The notes under the pieces are model-generated. The model searched no databases. It saw only the letters and a list, made by a program, of their open reading frames with translations, and was not told where the DNA came from. From an uncultured Gemmiger sp. (GTDB lineage: Bacteria > Bacillota > Clostridia > Oscillospirales > Ruminococcaceae): 64,000 bases of DNA. The stretch lies in the NCBI GenBank assembly GCA_944382785.1, contig CALWNO010000002.1, positions 54,572 to 118,571 of the forward strand, read 5' to 3'. The translations under genes were made by a program, and so were the position numbers. Positions 33,547 to 40,977 of the stretch are shown piece by piece. Positions within the stretch are counted from its first letter, which is position 1. Each line of letters starts with the position of its first letter.

Positions 33547-36500
33547 GATGTACGTTCCATCTTCTTTCTGATGCGTTGATAGAAAACCGGAAAATCCGTT
33601 TCGTCCGGATAGCGGGGAATGGATTCCCGGCAAAGGGCAGCGGCTTCTTCCAGGCGGCCGGTCAGTTCCAGCTGGAGCACGCGCAGCCCGATAGCATCCT
33701 TGCAGGTGCCGCAGAAACACATGTTGCAAAGGGGGGCATGTTCCGCTTTGTCCAGCGCCTCAGCGGCTTTTTCATACTCGCCCCGGAAAAGCAGGAAGGA
33801 AGCCTGCCGGGTGTAGTACATGGCCTTGTTGTACCGACTGCGGTCCTTTTCCAGGCAGGCAAGGCCGCGGGCGGCCGCCTCGGCAGCGCCCTTTGTATCC
33901 CCAAGCCAGAACAGGCTCCGGGTCAGACGGTCCCACAGGTGATCCCGGTCAGGTTCCTGGGCACACAGGGATTTGAAAATTTCGGCGGCCTGCCGGTAAC
34001 GGCCCAGGTCCAGATACAGACTCCCCAGATGAGCCCGGCAATCCCTGTCGGTATCTCCGCCGCTGCGCAGGTCATGCAAAGCTGCCCTTGTGCGGCTCAT
34101 CTGTTGCAGCACGGCTGCTTCTTCCTGCCAGAAGGCCTCCTCCGACGGTGCCGCCAGTTTCCGCCAGGTCCGCAGCGTCTCCAGGGCCCGTTGCGGATCC
34201 CCGGCCTGGGCCCAGGTCTGGGCCTGCAGGCACATGTCGCTGTAAGCATATTCCTGCTGGATGTTGGGGTCCAGGGTGCTGACCGCCTCGGCATAGCGGC
34301 CGGCACGGCGCAAAGTGATGGCCAGGCGGCGGCGTAGCCAGACCCGGTCCTCGGTGCGGGGCAGGGGAAGCGTCAGGGCATGGCGGAAGGTCTCCTCCGC
34401 TTCCTTCAGGTGTCCCTGAATGAGGTAGATCTCCGCAAGGTTGCCCCGGAAAGCGGCGGATTTGGGGGCATCGTTGACGGCAGTCAGAAGCTGGGTCTGT
34501 GCATCGGCAAAGCGTTCCAGTTCCTGATAGCACAGCCCCAGCAGATTGTGCAGCGCAGGACTTTCCCGGAATTTCAGCTGGGTCTCGTAGGCCTGAGCGG
34601 CACCGGCAAAATCCCGGCAGTGGAATTGCAGCAGGCGCCCCAGCGTCTCAAAGGCGGTGGGGTGTTGGGGGAACAGACGGCACATCTTTCGGCAGGTTTC
34701 CAAAGCGTCCGGAATCCGTTCCGCGTCCCGCAGCACATCCACTTTCAGCTGCAACAGGCTGGCACTGTCCGGATCGTGCTGCAAGCCTTCCTCCACCAGC
34801 TGGAGCTTTTCCGGAAAAGGCAGGGTGTGGTATTGCAGGCCGACCAGCCTGTAAAAGACCTCTCCCGCATAATCCGGCGAATCATCCGCACGGCAGAAGG
34901 GCAATAGGGCTTTGTAGTGATTCAGCGCCGTGAGCAGGTCGTTGTCGTGTGCGGCCAGCTGAGCCTGGCAGTAATGCAGGGCTGGCTCCTGGATTCCGGC
35001 GTCAGAAAGCTGTTTCAGCAGCGTTTTGGCGTCCTCCCACTGACCTGCCAGAATCAGAATACGGCACTGGTACAAAAGGCAGGTGGCCTCTTTCCCGCCG
35101 ATCTGTGCCATGGCGTCGTTGAAGGCGTTGTAGGATTCCTGCAGCCGGCGCATGCGGAAGAGGATCTCCCCGCACATATAAGCGCCGGACGGGTCGGAGG
35201 GCATAGCTTTCCGGTAATGCTGGATGGAGTCCAACGCTTCGGGTAAATGGGATTCCTGAAACAGAAACTGTGCCTGTACCTTCCAGCAATCAAGGTCCTG
35301 CGGCCAGGTCTGGGTCACCTGCCGCAGCATGGCCAGCGCCTGGTCCTTCTCACCCATGGAGTAGCGGGCGCAAGCCTGCAGGCGCACAGCCTCCGGCAAC
35401 CGTGAGGCGTCGGCAGCGTCCGGCTGCCGGAGCGCTGTCTCCCAGGCATGCAGATGCTGCAAAGCCAATTTCCATTCCCGGCGAGCCAGTTTGATTTTGG
35501 CAGCCAGGTTTTCATAGTCCGCCCTGCCGGCCAGATCGGCGGGCAGATTTTCCAACACGTCATTGGCTTTGTCCGTCTGCTGCAGCTGGTGCAGGCACCA
35601 GACCAGTTCCATGGCGTTATCAGTATGGTCCGGATGTTCGTCGTATTGCTTTTGCAGTTCGGGCAGCAACTTTTGGTTGACCTGATTCAGGGCCTCGTAG
35701 ACGGTGCGGTTATAAGGCAGATCGTGCAGCAGGTCCAGAAAGGCTTTCCGGGATTCCCGGAGCTTTCCGGCCATATCCAGGCAGGAGGCCAGATCGAACC
35801 TGGCCTGGGCCAGATCCGGGGCAATGGCCAGAACCTGCCGGAACAGCTTCTCCGCCTGATCGTAGTCCTGCAGGCAGATGTGCGTCTGGGCATCCAGAAG
35901 CAGGGCTTGGGGGTCATTGGGCAACTGGTCCAGAATGGCACGGATATCAGCCAGAGCGGTGTCATAATTCTGATTCTGGTATGCCAGGCGGGCGCGACAC
36001 AGCAGGGTGTAGGGGTGCCGTACGCCGGTGGCCTCCATGCGGGTCAGAAATTCCTGTGCGCTCTGCATGTCGTTTCGGGCCGTGGCCCGCAGGCACTGGG
36101 AGCAGGCCCGTATGTAGTCGTCACAGGCATCACCGTCACCGCCGTCCAGCAAGGTGAAGTTCAGCTGGTCCTCAAATTCGATGCCGGGCAGCACCACATT
36201 GTCGATAAAGGCCGGGGGAAACAGCCCCCGCAGTTCTTCTGCGTTTCGCCGCAGCGAAAATTGCTCCTCCAACACGACCCAGACGGTGTGGGGGAGAAGG
36301 TAATGCTCGGCCAGATAGCGCAGCAGACAGTCCCGGGCCTGGGTGCGGTTGGCAGGACATGTGCAGAAATCCTCTGCCAGCAGCTGTTTCCACTGGTCGG
36401 GATCGCTGCGGCGGTGAATGTCCTGATAAATGGCGTTGATCCGGGCGCTCCACTGTTCGGCCTCGCTTTTTGTGGAACCGTCTGCGGCAGCGGCCTGTTT

Positions 36501-36656
36501 GGCCAGCTGTAAAGCCTGTTCGTAGGCGGCACGCAGCTGCTTGAATTCTTCGGGATGATCTTCCGGATTTGCCGCCGAAAGCCTGGCGCGGTAGGCGGCG
36601 GTAATGGCAGAACGGTCGGCGGTGGCATCAATGCCCAGAATGTTCCAGATGTTCAT
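33543..36656 (-). CDS. J-domain-like protein with a long TPR array
   Basis: A 1037-aa protein. Residues 1-48 resemble J-domain helices I-III (IWNILGIDATADRSAITAAY; EEFKQLRAAYEQAL), but the HPD tripeptide essential for stimulating Hsp70 is replaced by NPE (residues 30-32). From about residue 240 to the end it is packed with TPR-like helical pairs, for example YDTALADIRAILDQLPNDPQ, YDQAEKLFRQVLAIAPDLAQ, AEETFRHALTLP and YRQAAEIFKSLCAQEP; a CNMCFCGTC cluster lies near residue 980. It is coupled to hscC by ATGA overlap. GGAGG lies 7 nt before ATG 36656. Probably a scaffold or client adaptor for HscC. Confidence 0.85.
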   Translation of the reverse strand: MNIWNILGIDATADRSAITAAYRARLSAANPEDHPEEFKQLRAAYEQALQLAKQAAAADGSTKSEAEQWSARINAIYQDIHRRSDPDQWKQLLAEDFCTCPANRTQARDCLLRYLAEHYLLPHTVWVVLEEQFSLRRNAEELRGLFPPAFIDNVVLPGIEFEDQLNFTLLDGGDGDACDDYIRACSQCLRATARNDMQSAQEFLTRMEATGVRHPYTLLCRARLAYQNQNYDTALADIRAILDQLPNDPQALLLDAQTHICLQDYDQAEKLFRQVLAIAPDLAQARFDLASCLDMAGKLRESRKAFLDLLHDLPYNRTVYEALNQVNQKLLPELQKQYDEHPDHTDNAMELVWCLHQLQQTDKANDVLENLPADLAGRADYENLAAKIKLARREWKLALQHLHAWETALRQPDAADASRLPEAVRLQACARYSMGEKDQALAMLRQVTQTWPQDLDCWKVQAQFLFQESHLPEALDSIQHYRKAMPSDPSGAYMCGEILFRMRRLQESYNAFNDAMAQIGGKEATCLLYQCRILILAGQWEDAKTLLKQLSDAGIQEPALHYCQAQLAAHDNDLLTALNHYKALLPFCRADDSPDYAGEVFYRLVGLQYHTLPFPEKLQLVEEGLQHDPDSASLLQLKVDVLRDAERIPDALETCRKMCRLFPQHPTAFETLGRLLQFHCRDFAGAAQAYETQLKFRESPALHNLLGLCYQELERFADAQTQLLTAVNDAPKSAAFRGNLAEIYLIQGHLKEAEETFRHALTLPLPRTEDRVWLRRRLAITLRRAGRYAEAVSTLDPNIQQEYAYSDMCLQAQTWAQAGDPQRALETLRTWRKLAAPSEEAFWQEEAAVLQQMSRTRAALHDLRSGGDTDRDCRAHLGSLYLDLGRYRQAAEIFKSLCAQEPDRDHLWDRLTRSLFWLGDTKGAAEAAARGLACLEKDRSRYNKAMYYTRQASFLLFRGEYEKAAEALDKAEHAPLCNMCFCGTCKDAIGLRVLQLELTGRLEEAAALCRESIPRYPDETDFPVFYQRIRKKMERTS

Positions 36657-36732
36657 AAAAGTACCTCCCAATATCCGATCATCGGCGACCTGGGAAAAAT
36701 AGGAAGCGTAAGGACAGAATTTTTTGATTCCT

Positions 36733-36761
36733 ATTATACCATAGAAGTGCCGCAGCCAAAA
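36733..36761 (-). promoter_or_regulatory. Promoter of the J-TPR/hscC operon
   Basis: Minus-strand TATAAT (36733-36738) with TGG directly upstream (extended -10); the -35 at 17 nt is poor (TTTTGG, 36756-36761). A run of nine G on the + strand (36762-36770) abuts the -35. Confidence 0.7.
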
Positions 36762-36800
36762 GGGGGGGGGCAAAGCTTGGGCTTTGCGGGCCTTGCCGTC

Positions 36801-36851
36801 GGGAAAAACAAAAAGCTGCTGCCGCAGGAAGGTACCCGCGGCAGCAGCTTT
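36801..36851 (-). terminator. Terminator of the larA-larD operon
   Basis: A perfect 14-bp stem AAAGCTGCTGCCGC/GCGGCAGCAGCTTT followed on the minus strand by TTTTTGTTTTT. Confidence 0.92.
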
Positions 36852-36870
36852 CGGTTGGTGAGGCATCTAT

Positions 36871-37581
36871 TTACATGCCAAGATAATATTTACAGAAGAG
36901 AGCTGCCACAACAGCCCCCACAAAGGGCGCAGTGCCGGGAACCAGCAGACCATACTGCCAGTCGTTGTCGGCCTTGTTGCGGATGGGAAGGAGCTGGTAC
37001 GCCAGCCGGGGGCCCAGGTCACGGGCCTGGTTCATGGCAAATCCGGTGGTGCCGCCAAATCCCATACCCACGGCCCATACCAGCAGGCCGACGCCGATGG
37101 GCAGCCAGGCTTCATAGCTTTTGGCCATGCACAGGATGGCGGTCAGAAACACCGAGGTGGCAAAGGCTTCCACAAAATAGTTGCGGGGCAGATCCCGCAT
37201 GGGCGGATTGGTGGAGAAGATGTTGCGCACGGCAATGGGGTCCACCTCGTCCGCGCTGGCACGGAACTGGTCGGCGTACATGACGTAGCAGATCAGCGCG
37301 CCCACAAAAGCCCCGGCCATTTCGGCAATGACGTAGGGGACGAAGGAAGTCCAGGGGATCATCCCCAGAATAGACTGGGCCAGTGCCATGGCGGGGTTGA
37401 TGCATACACCGCCGAAGATCATCAGCACCACCGAGATACCGAACCCCCAGGTGGTGATGGCGAACAGATGACCGGACCCGCGGTATTTGCTGTTTTTCAG
37501 CACTTCGTCACAATGGACGCCGACACCGAAAACGATCATCAGACCGGTGCCGAGAAATTCTGCCAGAAGATTGTGAATCAT
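36871..37581 (-). CDS. larD: MIP-family channel, probable LarD lactic acid channel
   Basis: A 236-aa aquaglyceroporin with six membrane helices. The first half-helix motif is canonical (INPAMALAQ, near residue 62); the second reads MNQARDLGPRLAY, with NQA where NPA is expected. The Asp after it (ARDLGPR) is the mark of glycerol-facilitator-type pores. It lies 18 bp after larA, as larD follows the racemase genes in Lactobacillus plantarum, where LarD passes lactic acid. Plain glycerol transport is the alternative. ATG 37581 has AGGAGG nearby. Confidence 0.82.
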   Translation of the reverse strand: MIHNLLAEFLGTGLMIVFGVGVHCDEVLKNSKYRGSGHLFAITTWGFGISVVLMIFGGVCINPAMALAQSILGMIPWTSFVPYVIAEMAGAFVGALICYVMYADQFRASADEVDPIAVRNIFSTNPPMRDLPRNYFVEAFATSVFLTAILCMAKSYEAWLPIGVGLLVWAVGMGFGGTTGFAMNQARDLGPRLAYQLLPIRNKADNDWQYGLLVPGTAPFVGAVVAALFCKYYLGM

Positions 37582-37599
37582 GAGTTCCTCCTACTGATT

Positions 37600-38874
37600 T
37601 TACTGCACAACGACCGAAAGACCGTCGGGAATCACCGCAACTTTCGCGCTGCTGCCCAGGCGCAGCAAGGCACGGGCCAAAGCGTCATCCGCTGTGGGAG
37701 CCAGCTCCAGGTGCAGGTTGGCTGCAATTTTCGGGTCCAGCAGATCGGATACCAGAATCACATGATACTTGGTCAGGATGCGGGCCAGGATCTGGCTGGT
37801 CCACTGCTCGGGTACCGTTTCCAGCCGCGGGGTGGCGATGGCCTGCTGCAGGAAGGCCTCGGGGGATTCCGCGTCGGCAATGTTGTCATAGAAGGCTTTT
37901 CCGCCGTGGCCGTCCCGGCAGCCGGCCACCATGATGATGATACCGCCCTCCCGCACAGTGGCCTCGGCGGCAGTCATGCCTTTCACGGCCTGATAGACAT
38001 TCTGGTCCAGGGGATACCCGCCGTTGGTGGTCACGGCAATGTCACAGGGGACCTTGTCCACATGGGCCAGGTCCTTGACAAAGTTGCATCCGGCCAGATG
38101 GGCCTTCTCCACATCGCCCGCAAAGGAGCCGATAATCTGCTTTTCCTCGTTGAGAACCACATTCAGGATGAAGGCCAGCTTGGCAGCATGGGCGGCAAAG
38201 ACCATATCCTCGTGGATGCGGTTGTGGTTCAGGTTTCCGGTGCGGCATTCGGCAGAGGCAATAAATTCTCCGCAGTGATTGGCCTGGATGGTCTTATAGC
38301 TGGAGATGCCGGGCAGAACGGCCTTGCGACCGCCGGAAAAACCGGCAAAGAAGTGAGCCTCAATGAACCCCTCTGCCAGCAGCAGGTCGGCTTCGGCGGC
38401 AACGCGGTTGATCAGGCAATGTCCGCCGCTGGGCAGCACGCCGATGTCCACCATGGCCGCGTCATCCCGGGCGTCGTGCATGACGATCTCCTCATGGTCC
38501 ACAATCTCCTGGCCGTACTTGGCAATCAGTTCTTCCCGGGTGGAAGCACGGTGGAAGCCGGTGGCCACCAGGATGCGGATGCGGGCATCCGGGGCAACGC
38601 TGCGGATACGACGAAGCAGGATGGGGGTGATGATAGCCGAGGGCACCGGACGAGTATGGTCGGAACTGATGATCACGATGTTCTTTTTGCCCTTGGCCAG
38701 CTCTTCCAGGCTGGGGGAGCCGATGGGATGGTCCAGGGATTCCTCTACCAGCTCAGCGCCGGATTTGGCGGGGCGGTATTCCGCCTGACGGGAAACCAGC
38801 ACGCCTGCCAGATTGCCCTGCGGCACATGGAGAGTCTGCGTACCCGTATCATACGGCAGGATGATCTCTTTCAT
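37600..38874 (-). CDS. larA: Nickel-dependent lactate racemase family protein LarA
   Basis: A 424-aa LarA-family enzyme interconverting D- and L-lactate (or a related 2-hydroxyacid) with the nickel-pincer cofactor. Key elements are SSDHTRPVP (catalytic His), EAHFFAGFSGGRKAVLPG (second His and the Lys that binds the cofactor) and NHCGEFIASAECRTGN (nickel His). Length matches LarA (about 424). AAAGGAAG lies 9 nt before ATG 38874; an in-frame upstream extension runs through the promoter. LarB, LarC and LarE, which make the cofactor, are not in this window. Confidence 0.92.
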   Translation of the reverse strand: MKEIILPYDTGTQTLHVPQGNLAGVLVSRQAEYRPAKSGAELVEESLDHPIGSPSLEELAKGKKNIVIISSDHTRPVPSAIITPILLRRIRSVAPDARIRILVATGFHRASTREELIAKYGQEIVDHEEIVMHDARDDAAMVDIGVLPSGGHCLINRVAAEADLLLAEGFIEAHFFAGFSGGRKAVLPGISSYKTIQANHCGEFIASAECRTGNLNHNRIHEDMVFAAHAAKLAFILNVVLNEEKQIIGSFAGDVEKAHLAGCNFVKDLAHVDKVPCDIAVTTNGGYPLDQNVYQAVKGMTAAEATVREGGIIIMVAGCRDGHGGKAFYDNIADAESPEAFLQQAIATPRLETVPEQWTSQILARILTKYHVILVSDLLDPKIAANLHLELAPTADDALARALLRLGSSAKVAVIPDGLSVVVQ

Positions 38875-38896
38875 AGGAACACACTTCCTTTTGAGT

Positions 38897-38925
38897 ATTG
38901 TGGTTGAATTCGGAAAACTCAACAA
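38897..38925 (-). promoter_or_regulatory. larA-larD promoter
   Basis: Minus-strand TTGTTG (38920-38925), 17-nt spacer, CACAAT (38897-38902). Both elements are off-consensus, as expected for an activated promoter. Confidence 0.55.
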
Positions 38926-38935
38926 GTTTAGCACC

Positions 38936-38949
38936 TTGTCTATGGACAA
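38936..38949. promoter_or_regulatory. Candidate LarR operator
   Basis: Perfect palindrome TTGTC-TATG-GACAA in the larA/larR intergenic region, centred about 50 bp upstream of the predicted larA start, where a Crp/Fnr-type activator would bind. Confidence 0.5.
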
Positions 38950-39009
38950 ACCACCCCAAAAGATGGTATCATTTGTTACATAAAGAGGGAAGAAAGGAGC
39001 CTTTTCCGG

Positions 39010-39669
39010 ATGGACAGCAATGCCTATCTTTTGCAGCAGCTTGCTCGCTGGGGATATACCCTGGAAGAACGACCCCGCCATGCCTATCTGGCATACTGTG
39101 GATTGGACCAGCCTTTTACCTATGTGCTGGCCCATGGTGTGGTCAAGACCAGCATCATTCTCAAAAACGGCAGGGAATTCAATATTGCCTATCTCAAGGG
39201 GCCTTCGATCATCTCGTTGCTGCGGGATGAGGTATCTACCTTCACCAGTGCCCCCTTCAACATCCGGGTGGAGAGCGATCACGCTTCCTTTTATAAGGTG
39301 CCGCGGGTGGAGCTTTGGAACAACCTGAACCAGGACCCCGGTTTGCAGCAGTATGTGAAAGAGTATTACCGCCAGCGCTGGAGTGAAAGCATCCGGCGGC
39401 AGCAGCTGATGGCCATGAACAGCAAGCGCGGGGTCATCTGTGGATTCCTGCTCAATCTGGCCCAGCAGTTCGGCCGTCCGGTGCAGGGGGGCACCCTGAT
39501 CGACTTCGTCATTCCTTATGAAGATATCGCCGGGTTCTGCGGCATCTCCACCCGCAACAGCGTCAACCGGATCATCAGTGAGCTGCGGCGGGACGGAGTG
39601 CTGGATCTGCGGGACCGCCATATTCTGATTCCTTCCCTGGAAAGTCTGCAAGAACAGATTGCGGAATGA
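39010..39669 (+). CDS. larR: Crp/Fnr family regulator, probable LarR
   Basis: A 219-aa Crp/Fnr-type protein: an N-terminal cyclic-nucleotide-like beta barrel (about residues 10-105), a dimerisation helix, and a C-terminal winged helix (IPYEDIAGFCGISTRNSVNR, about 165-185). It is divergent from larA-larD, the arrangement of L. plantarum, where the Crp/Fnr protein LarR activates lactate racemase in response to L-lactate. No FNR-type Cys cluster is seen, so it is probably not an oxygen sensor. GAAAGGA precedes ATG 39010. Confidence 0.83.
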   Translation: MDSNAYLLQQLARWGYTLEERPRHAYLAYCGLDQPFTYVLAHGVVKTSIILKNGREFNIAYLKGPSIISLLRDEVSTFTSAPFNIRVESDHASFYKVPRVELWNNLNQDPGLQQYVKEYYRQRWSESIRRQQLMAMNSKRGVICGFLLNLAQQFGRPVQGGTLIDFVIPYEDIAGFCGISTRNSVNRIISELRRDGVLDLRDRHILIPSLESLQEQIAE

Positions 39670-39698
39670 CGGGAGTTACCACGCCAGTCCGCAATCTG
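39655..39698. repeat. Inverted repeat across the larR stop codon
   Basis: Perfect 11-bp arms CAGATTGCGGA/TCCGCAATCTG with a 22-nt loop. No T-tract follows on the + strand, so it is not a clear terminator; it may stabilise the mRNA 3' end. Confidence 0.45.
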
Positions 39699-39760
39699 CC
39701 AAAAAACAGGCCGGGAAATTGGGCATGCCAACAAAAAGGGCGCTGTCCGGCCAAAACCTG

Positions 39761-39789
39761 TTGACTTTTTGTCAAACTCATGGTATTTT
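39761..39789 (+). promoter_or_regulatory. Promoter of the antiterminator gene
   Basis: TTGACT (39761-39766), 17-nt spacer, TATTTT (39784-39789) with TG one base upstream (extended -10). Confidence 0.75.
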
Positions 39790-39830
39790 GAACTTGCGAA
39801 ATAAATCGCCTTGCTGTTGCGGCTTGGCTT

Positions 39831-39870
39831 GGTTGGATTGTTACCGGTCATGCGGGCTAGACCAACTCTA
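39831..39870 (+). promoter_or_regulatory. RAT antiterminator site 1
   Basis: GGATTGTTACCG (39835-39846) and GCGGGCTAGACC (39852-39863) resemble the two sides of the ribonucleic antiterminator bound by BglG/LicT/GlcT proteins. Its 3' side overlaps the first arm of the following terminator, so the two structures exclude each other. Confidence 0.8.
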
Positions 39871-39920
39871 TCTTCAAAACTCAGGTGTGGGCTTTGGGCG
39901 ATAGGGCTGGTATTTTTTTT
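39861..39920 (+). terminator. Leader terminator 1 (before the antiterminator gene)
   Basis: ACCAACTCTATC (39861-39872) pairs with GATAGGGCTGGT (39900-39911), 11 of 12 positions, followed by a run of eight T. Confidence 0.85.
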
Positions 39921-39938
39921 GCAAAGGGGGGCACGGGA

Positions 39939-40805
39939 TTGCGCATCAAAAAGGTCATCAACAACAATATCCTGTGCGCCATCGATGAAAAAGGCACCGA
40001 AATGATCGTGACCGGGCGCGGCATCGGCTTCGGGCGCAAGGTGGGACAGTTTGTGGACCCCGGGCAGGTGGAAAAGACCTACCGCATGGAAGACAAGACC
40101 GAGCAGCGCCGCCTGCGGGAACTGGTAGAGCAGATCCCGCTGGAGCATCTGCGTCTTACGGAGGAAATGCTGGAAGAGATCAAGGCAACGGTCTCTCAGC
40201 CGCTGAACGAATCCCTGCTCATCACCCTGGCGGACCACATCAGCTTTGCCATTCAGCGCAAGGAACAGGGCATTGAGTTCAAAAATCCCCTGGCGGGCAG
40301 CATTTTGTGTTATTATCCCACCGAATACCAGCTGGGAAAGCGGTGTCTGGCCCTGATCCGGGAGCGTTGCGGCGTGGAACTGAACGCGGACGAAGCCGCG
40401 TTTATCGCGCTGCACATCGTCAACGCCGAGCTCAACACCGATATGAGTGAGATGTATGACATCACCCGGTTTATTGACGGCGCGGTGGAGGTGGTGGAGT
40501 ATTTTTATTCCGACAGACCCTCCTTTGACCGGGATTCTCTGGAATTCAGCCGCTTTGTGGTGCATCTGCGATATTTTGCCCAGCGTCTGTTCCAGGACAA
40601 ACTTATGCCGGACAGCGACGATGAGAGTGACCGCCTGTTCCGGACCCTGATTGCCCGCAACTGCAAGCAGCATTACAAATGTGCCTGCTGTGTGGGCGAG
40701 TACGTGGAAAAGACCTGGCATAAAAAACTTTCGGAAGAAGAACTGATTTATCTGACCATTCATCTCAAGCGCATCGCCGGGGATACCCGGGAACCGGTGC
40801 AGTAA
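39939..40805 (+). CDS. BglG/GlcT family transcription antiterminator
   Basis: A 288-aa protein: an N-terminal RNA-binding CAT domain (LRIKKVINNNILCAIDEKG; VTGRGIGFGRKVG) and two PRD domains with phosphorylatable His residues (for example LADHISFAIQRK, FIALHIVNAE, VHLRYFAQRLF, LTIHLKRI). When its PTS sugar is taken up, dephosphorylation lets it bind RAT RNA and block termination. The start is TTG 39939, behind AAAGGGGGG. Its own leader and that of the downstream PTS gene both carry RAT/terminator switches. Position before a ptsG-like gene suggests GlcT function. Confidence 0.9.
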   Translation: MRIKKVINNNILCAIDEKGTEMIVTGRGIGFGRKVGQFVDPGQVEKTYRMEDKTEQRRLRELVEQIPLEHLRLTEEMLEEIKATVSQPLNESLLITLADHISFAIQRKEQGIEFKNPLAGSILCYYPTEYQLGKRCLALIRERCGVELNADEAAFIALHIVNAELNTDMSEMYDITRFIDGAVEVVEYFYSDRPSFDRDSLEFSRFVVHLRYFAQRLFQDKLMPDSDDESDRLFRTLIARNCKQHYKCACCVGEYVEKTWHKKLSEEELIYLTIHLKRIAGDTREPVQ

Positions 40806-40840
40806 AGTGGATAACGGGCCGTCCGAGGATATCGGCGGCG

Positions 40841-40880
40841 CGGGGTAGTTACCGCTTCTCTGATTTAGGCGGGCTAGACC
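40841..40880 (+). promoter_or_regulatory. RAT antiterminator site 2
   Basis: It shares GTTACCG (40848-40854) and the identical 12-mer GCGGGCTAGACC (40869-40880) with site 1, but the apical part is 14 nt instead of 5. It overlaps the following terminator's first arm. Confidence 0.8.
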
Positions 40881-40929
40881 TGTATAAACTGGACAGAGGA
40901 GTGCTGTGCGGTTTGTATAGGTCTTTTTT
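40876..40929 (+). terminator. Leader terminator 2 (before the PTS gene)
   Basis: A 14-bp stem AGACCTGTATAAAC/GTTTGTATAGGTCT (two G-U pairs) followed by TTTTTT. Confidence 0.9.
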
Positions 40930-40977
40930 CATACATTGTCCGTACTTCAACCCTGTTAAACGTAAGGAGGAAACCTG

